Assembly (NCBI GenBank): GCA_029573975.1
Contig: JAKQBU010000452.1
Span: forward strand, 1 to 7,836
Direction: 5' to 3'
Origin: Planctomycetota bacterium
GTDB taxonomy: Bacteria > Planctomycetota > Phycisphaerae > Sedimentisphaerales > SM23-30
DNA: 7,836 bases
The position numbers were made by a program, and so were the translations under genes. Each line of letters opens with the position of its first letter. Positions within the stretch are counted from its first letter, which is position 1. Below are positions 5,985 to 7,836 of this stretch, piece after piece. The notes beneath the pieces are model-generated. The model did not search any database. It was not told the DNA's origin and saw only the letters and a list, made by a program, of their open reading frames with translations.

Positions 5985-7367
5985 ATGAGTCTCAAATCAA
6001 GTACTGTTTTACAGTCATGGTCCCACGTGAATCTACAGGATGTTCCCCATATTGCCGCAACTCCCCCCGGTCCCCAGAGCCGTTCGTATCACAGCCGCTG
6101 CACGAAATATTTTAAAGGTTTGAGCGGGCAGGTGAAGCTGTTTCCGGTAGTTTTTGCCTCCGGCAAGGGCTGTGTCCTGACGGATGTGGACGGCAACCAA
6201 TATATCGATTTTTCTTCCGGGATCTATGTCACCACGCTGGGGCATTGCCATCCCAAAGTAACCGAAGCCGTTCAAAAATACGCCGGTATTCTGATGAATT
6301 GCCACGATTTTACCACTCCGATCAAAACTCAGTTGATGGAAAAGCTGGCGGAAATTCTCCCCGGGGATTTGTCGGGATTCCAGTTGTACGATTCCGGCAC
6401 GACCGCCGTGGAAGCGGGCCAGCGGGTGTGCCGGGCGGCTACCGGCCAGCACGAGATGATTTCCTGTTTCTATGATTTTCACGGCAAGACCTACGGCGGC
6501 GTCTCGCTGGGCCATATCCGTTCCAAGGTGTACGGGCCGACTCGTGCCCCCGGTTTTCACATGGTCCCCCATCCCAATCCCTACCGGCCGCACTGGACGA
6601 AGGCGGACGGCACGATCGATACGGACCGCTATATCGAATTTTATGAGGAATATCTGGACCGGGGGACGGCTGGACAGGTGGCGGCTTTCGTCCTGGAACC
6701 CATTCAGGGCTGGGGCGGGTCCGTTATTCCCCCCGATGACTTTTTCCCCAAACTGCGGAAATTATGCGACCGGAACAAGATTCTGCTGATGTGCGATGAA
6801 GTGCTGACCAGTATGGGCCGGACGGGCAAATGGCTCTGCTCGCAGCACTGGGACGTACTGCCGGATGTGGTCACGCTGGGCAAGGGATTTGGCAACGGCT
6901 TTCCGGTCACCTGCGTGGCGGTGCGGGAACCCTACAAAGAATCCTTCGAATCCATTTCCGCCTCCAGCAGTTACGGCGGCAATCCGATGGCCTGTGCCGC
7001 GGCCCTGGCCAGTATCGAGGCGATCGAAGAAGAAAATCTGCTGGAACGCTCTGTCCATTTGGGTGAAATTGCTCTTGCACGTATGGAAAAGATGAAAAAG
7101 GAACATCCCATCGTCGGGGATGTACGGGCCAAGGGCTGCCTGATGGGCATTGAGCTGGTGAAAGACAAGGCCACCAAAGAGCCGCTGAACAAAGCCGGTG
7201 AGCTGGTCTATCAGAAGGCGTTTCGCAAGGGGCTGGCCTGGATTCCCGCCGGCCACATTCTGCGGATGAGTCCGCCGATTGTCATGGAAGATGACATGCT
7301 GCGGAAGGGTCTGGATATGATTGACGAGGCCATTGGGGAAACCGAAAAGGAACTGGGATACGCTTAA
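5985..7367 (+). CDS. PLP-dependent class III aminotransferase
   Basis: A 460-residue cytosolic fold-type I enzyme of the class III (ornithine/4-aminobutyrate) aminotransferase family, moving an amino group between an amine and a keto acid. Visible blocks are VLTDVDGNQYIDFSSGI (64-80), GHCHP (86-90), FHGKTYGG (165-172), FVLEPIQGWGG (235-245), CDEVLTSMGRTGKW (270-283, with D271 expected to contact the PLP ring nitrogen), VTLGKGFGNGFP (296-307, K300 the Schiff-base lysine) and SSYGGNPMACAAALA (328-342). The cofactor-phosphate motif, usually NSG-A/S/T-EA, reads DSGTTA (136-141), which is unusual. The N-terminal 35 residues are longer than in many relatives. GGAG lies 8 bases before the ATG. The gene sits between a sugar porter and an oxidoreductase, so the substrate may be an amino sugar or aminocyclitol and not GABA. 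Family and cofactor are secure; the substrate is inference. Confidence 0.93.
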   Translation: MSLKSSTVLQSWSHVNLQDVPHIAATPPGPQSRSYHSRCTKYFKGLSGQVKLFPVVFASGKGCVLTDVDGNQYIDFSSGIYVTTLGHCHPKVTEAVQKYAGILMNCHDFTTPIKTQLMEKLAEILPGDLSGFQLYDSGTTAVEAGQRVCRAATGQHEMISCFYDFHGKTYGGVSLGHIRSKVYGPTRAPGFHMVPHPNPYRPHWTKADGTIDTDRYIEFYEEYLDRGTAGQVAAFVLEPIQGWGGSVIPPDDFFPKLRKLCDRNKILLMCDEVLTSMGRTGKWLCSQHWDVLPDVVTLGKGFGNGFPVTCVAVREPYKESFESISASSSYGGNPMACAAALASIEAIEEENLLERSVHLGEIALARMEKMKKEHPIVGDVRAKGCLMGIELVKDKATKEPLNKAGELVYQKAFRKGLAWIPAGHILRMSPPIVMEDDMLRKGLDMIDEAIGETEKELGYA

Positions 7368-7381
7368 AATTCGGAGCCGGT

Positions 7382-7836
7382 ATGAAAACCATACGTTTTG
7401 GAATCATCGGATGCGGGCTGATGGGGCGCGAATTTGCCAGTGCCGCCGCCCGCTGGTGCCATCTGCCGCAGATGGATATCCGGCCGGAGATTGTTTCCGT
7501 TTGTGATACGAATGCCGAACTGCTGGCGTGGTACACGGATCATTTTCGCACGATTACCCAGGTTACCAGCGATTTTCGCCAGTTGCTGGCTAATCCGGAC
7601 ATCGAAGCGGTGTATATTGCCGTCCCACATAATCTGCATGCCGAGTTGTACTGCGCCGCCATCGAGGCCGGCAAGCATCTGCTCGGTGAAAAACCCTTTG
7701 GAATCGACCAGCCGGCCAATAGCCGGATCCTGGACTGCATTCGAAAACATCCGCAGGTGTTTGTCCGCTGTTCTTCCGAATCGCCCTTTTTCCCGGCTAT
7801 GCAGAAAATCGGGGGACTGATCGAAAAGCGGGCCTT
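7382..7836 (+). CDS. Gfo/Idh/MocA-family NAD(P)-dependent oxidoreductase (3' end cut by window)
   Basis: The first 151 codons are present and the frame is open to the window edge; the family is usually about 330-400 residues. The N-terminal Rossmann fold begins FGIIGCGLMGREFA, with the dinucleotide motif G10-x-G12-x-x-G15. It continues with VSVCDTNAE (38-46), where D42 ends the second strand, then VYIAVPHNLHAEL (77-89), and GKHLLGEKPFG (97-107), in which K104 is the conserved lysine of the family EKP motif. Members oxidise or reduce hydroxyl groups of sugars, cyclitols and their derivatives. GGAG lies 5 bases before the ATG, and the gene begins 14 bases after the aminotransferase stop, so the two are one operon. 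An oxidoreductase beside an aminotransferase suits a hydroxyl-keto-amine interconversion on a sugar ring. The C-terminal substrate domain is outside the window, so specificity cannot be judged. Confidence 0.9.
   Translation, partial: MKTIRFGIIGCGLMGREFASAAARWCHLPQMDIRPEIVSVCDTNAELLAWYTDHFRTITQVTSDFRQLLANPDIEAVYIAVPHNLHAELYCAAIEAGKHLLGEKPFGIDQPANSRILDCIRKHPQVFVRCSSESPFFPAMQKIGGLIEKRA

Overview
The window carries eight protein-coding genes in three transcription blocks, with no RNA genes, mobile elements or CRISPR arrays visible. Base composition is moderately GC-rich in the genes and AT-rich in the gaps. A SpoIIE-type phosphatase and a FliL-like membrane protein point to a flagellate-related bacterium. 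The mix of an AGE-family epimerase, a sugar porter and a Gfo/Idh/MocA oxidoreductase suits an environmental carbohydrate degrader. The PVC group (planctomycetes and relatives) is my best guess, but it rests on general resemblance and is weak.

Block 1 (minus strand, 1-1390): an AGE-family sugar epimerase/isomerase is followed, after only 3 bases, by the first 36 codons of a second gene that runs off the left edge. An AT-rich gap (1391-1537) lies upstream and probably holds their promoter.

Block 2 (1538-3451): a divergent pair. A GAF + PP2C/SpoIIE (RsbU-like) phosphatase reads leftward. A single-pass membrane protein whose C-terminal half looks like FliL reads rightward. Their likely start codons lie 39 bases apart, so the two share a very short control region.

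Block 3 (plus strand, 3634-7836): a DeoR-family regulator, an MFS sugar porter, a class III aminotransferase and a Gfo/Idh/MocA oxidoreductase (cut by the right edge). The last three are tightly spaced. The regulator and the porter each have their own upstream promoter-like region, and both regions contain the same 13-base sequence TGTTAGATTATGT. That sequence is a good candidate for the DeoR-family operator.

Read together, block 3 looks like a self-regulated, substrate-inducible locus. It would import a sugar or cyclitol and interconvert an amino group with a keto or hydroxyl group. The substrate cannot be read from the sequence; an amino sugar or aminocyclitol is the simplest inference. This locus is the most promising candidate for something undescribed here.
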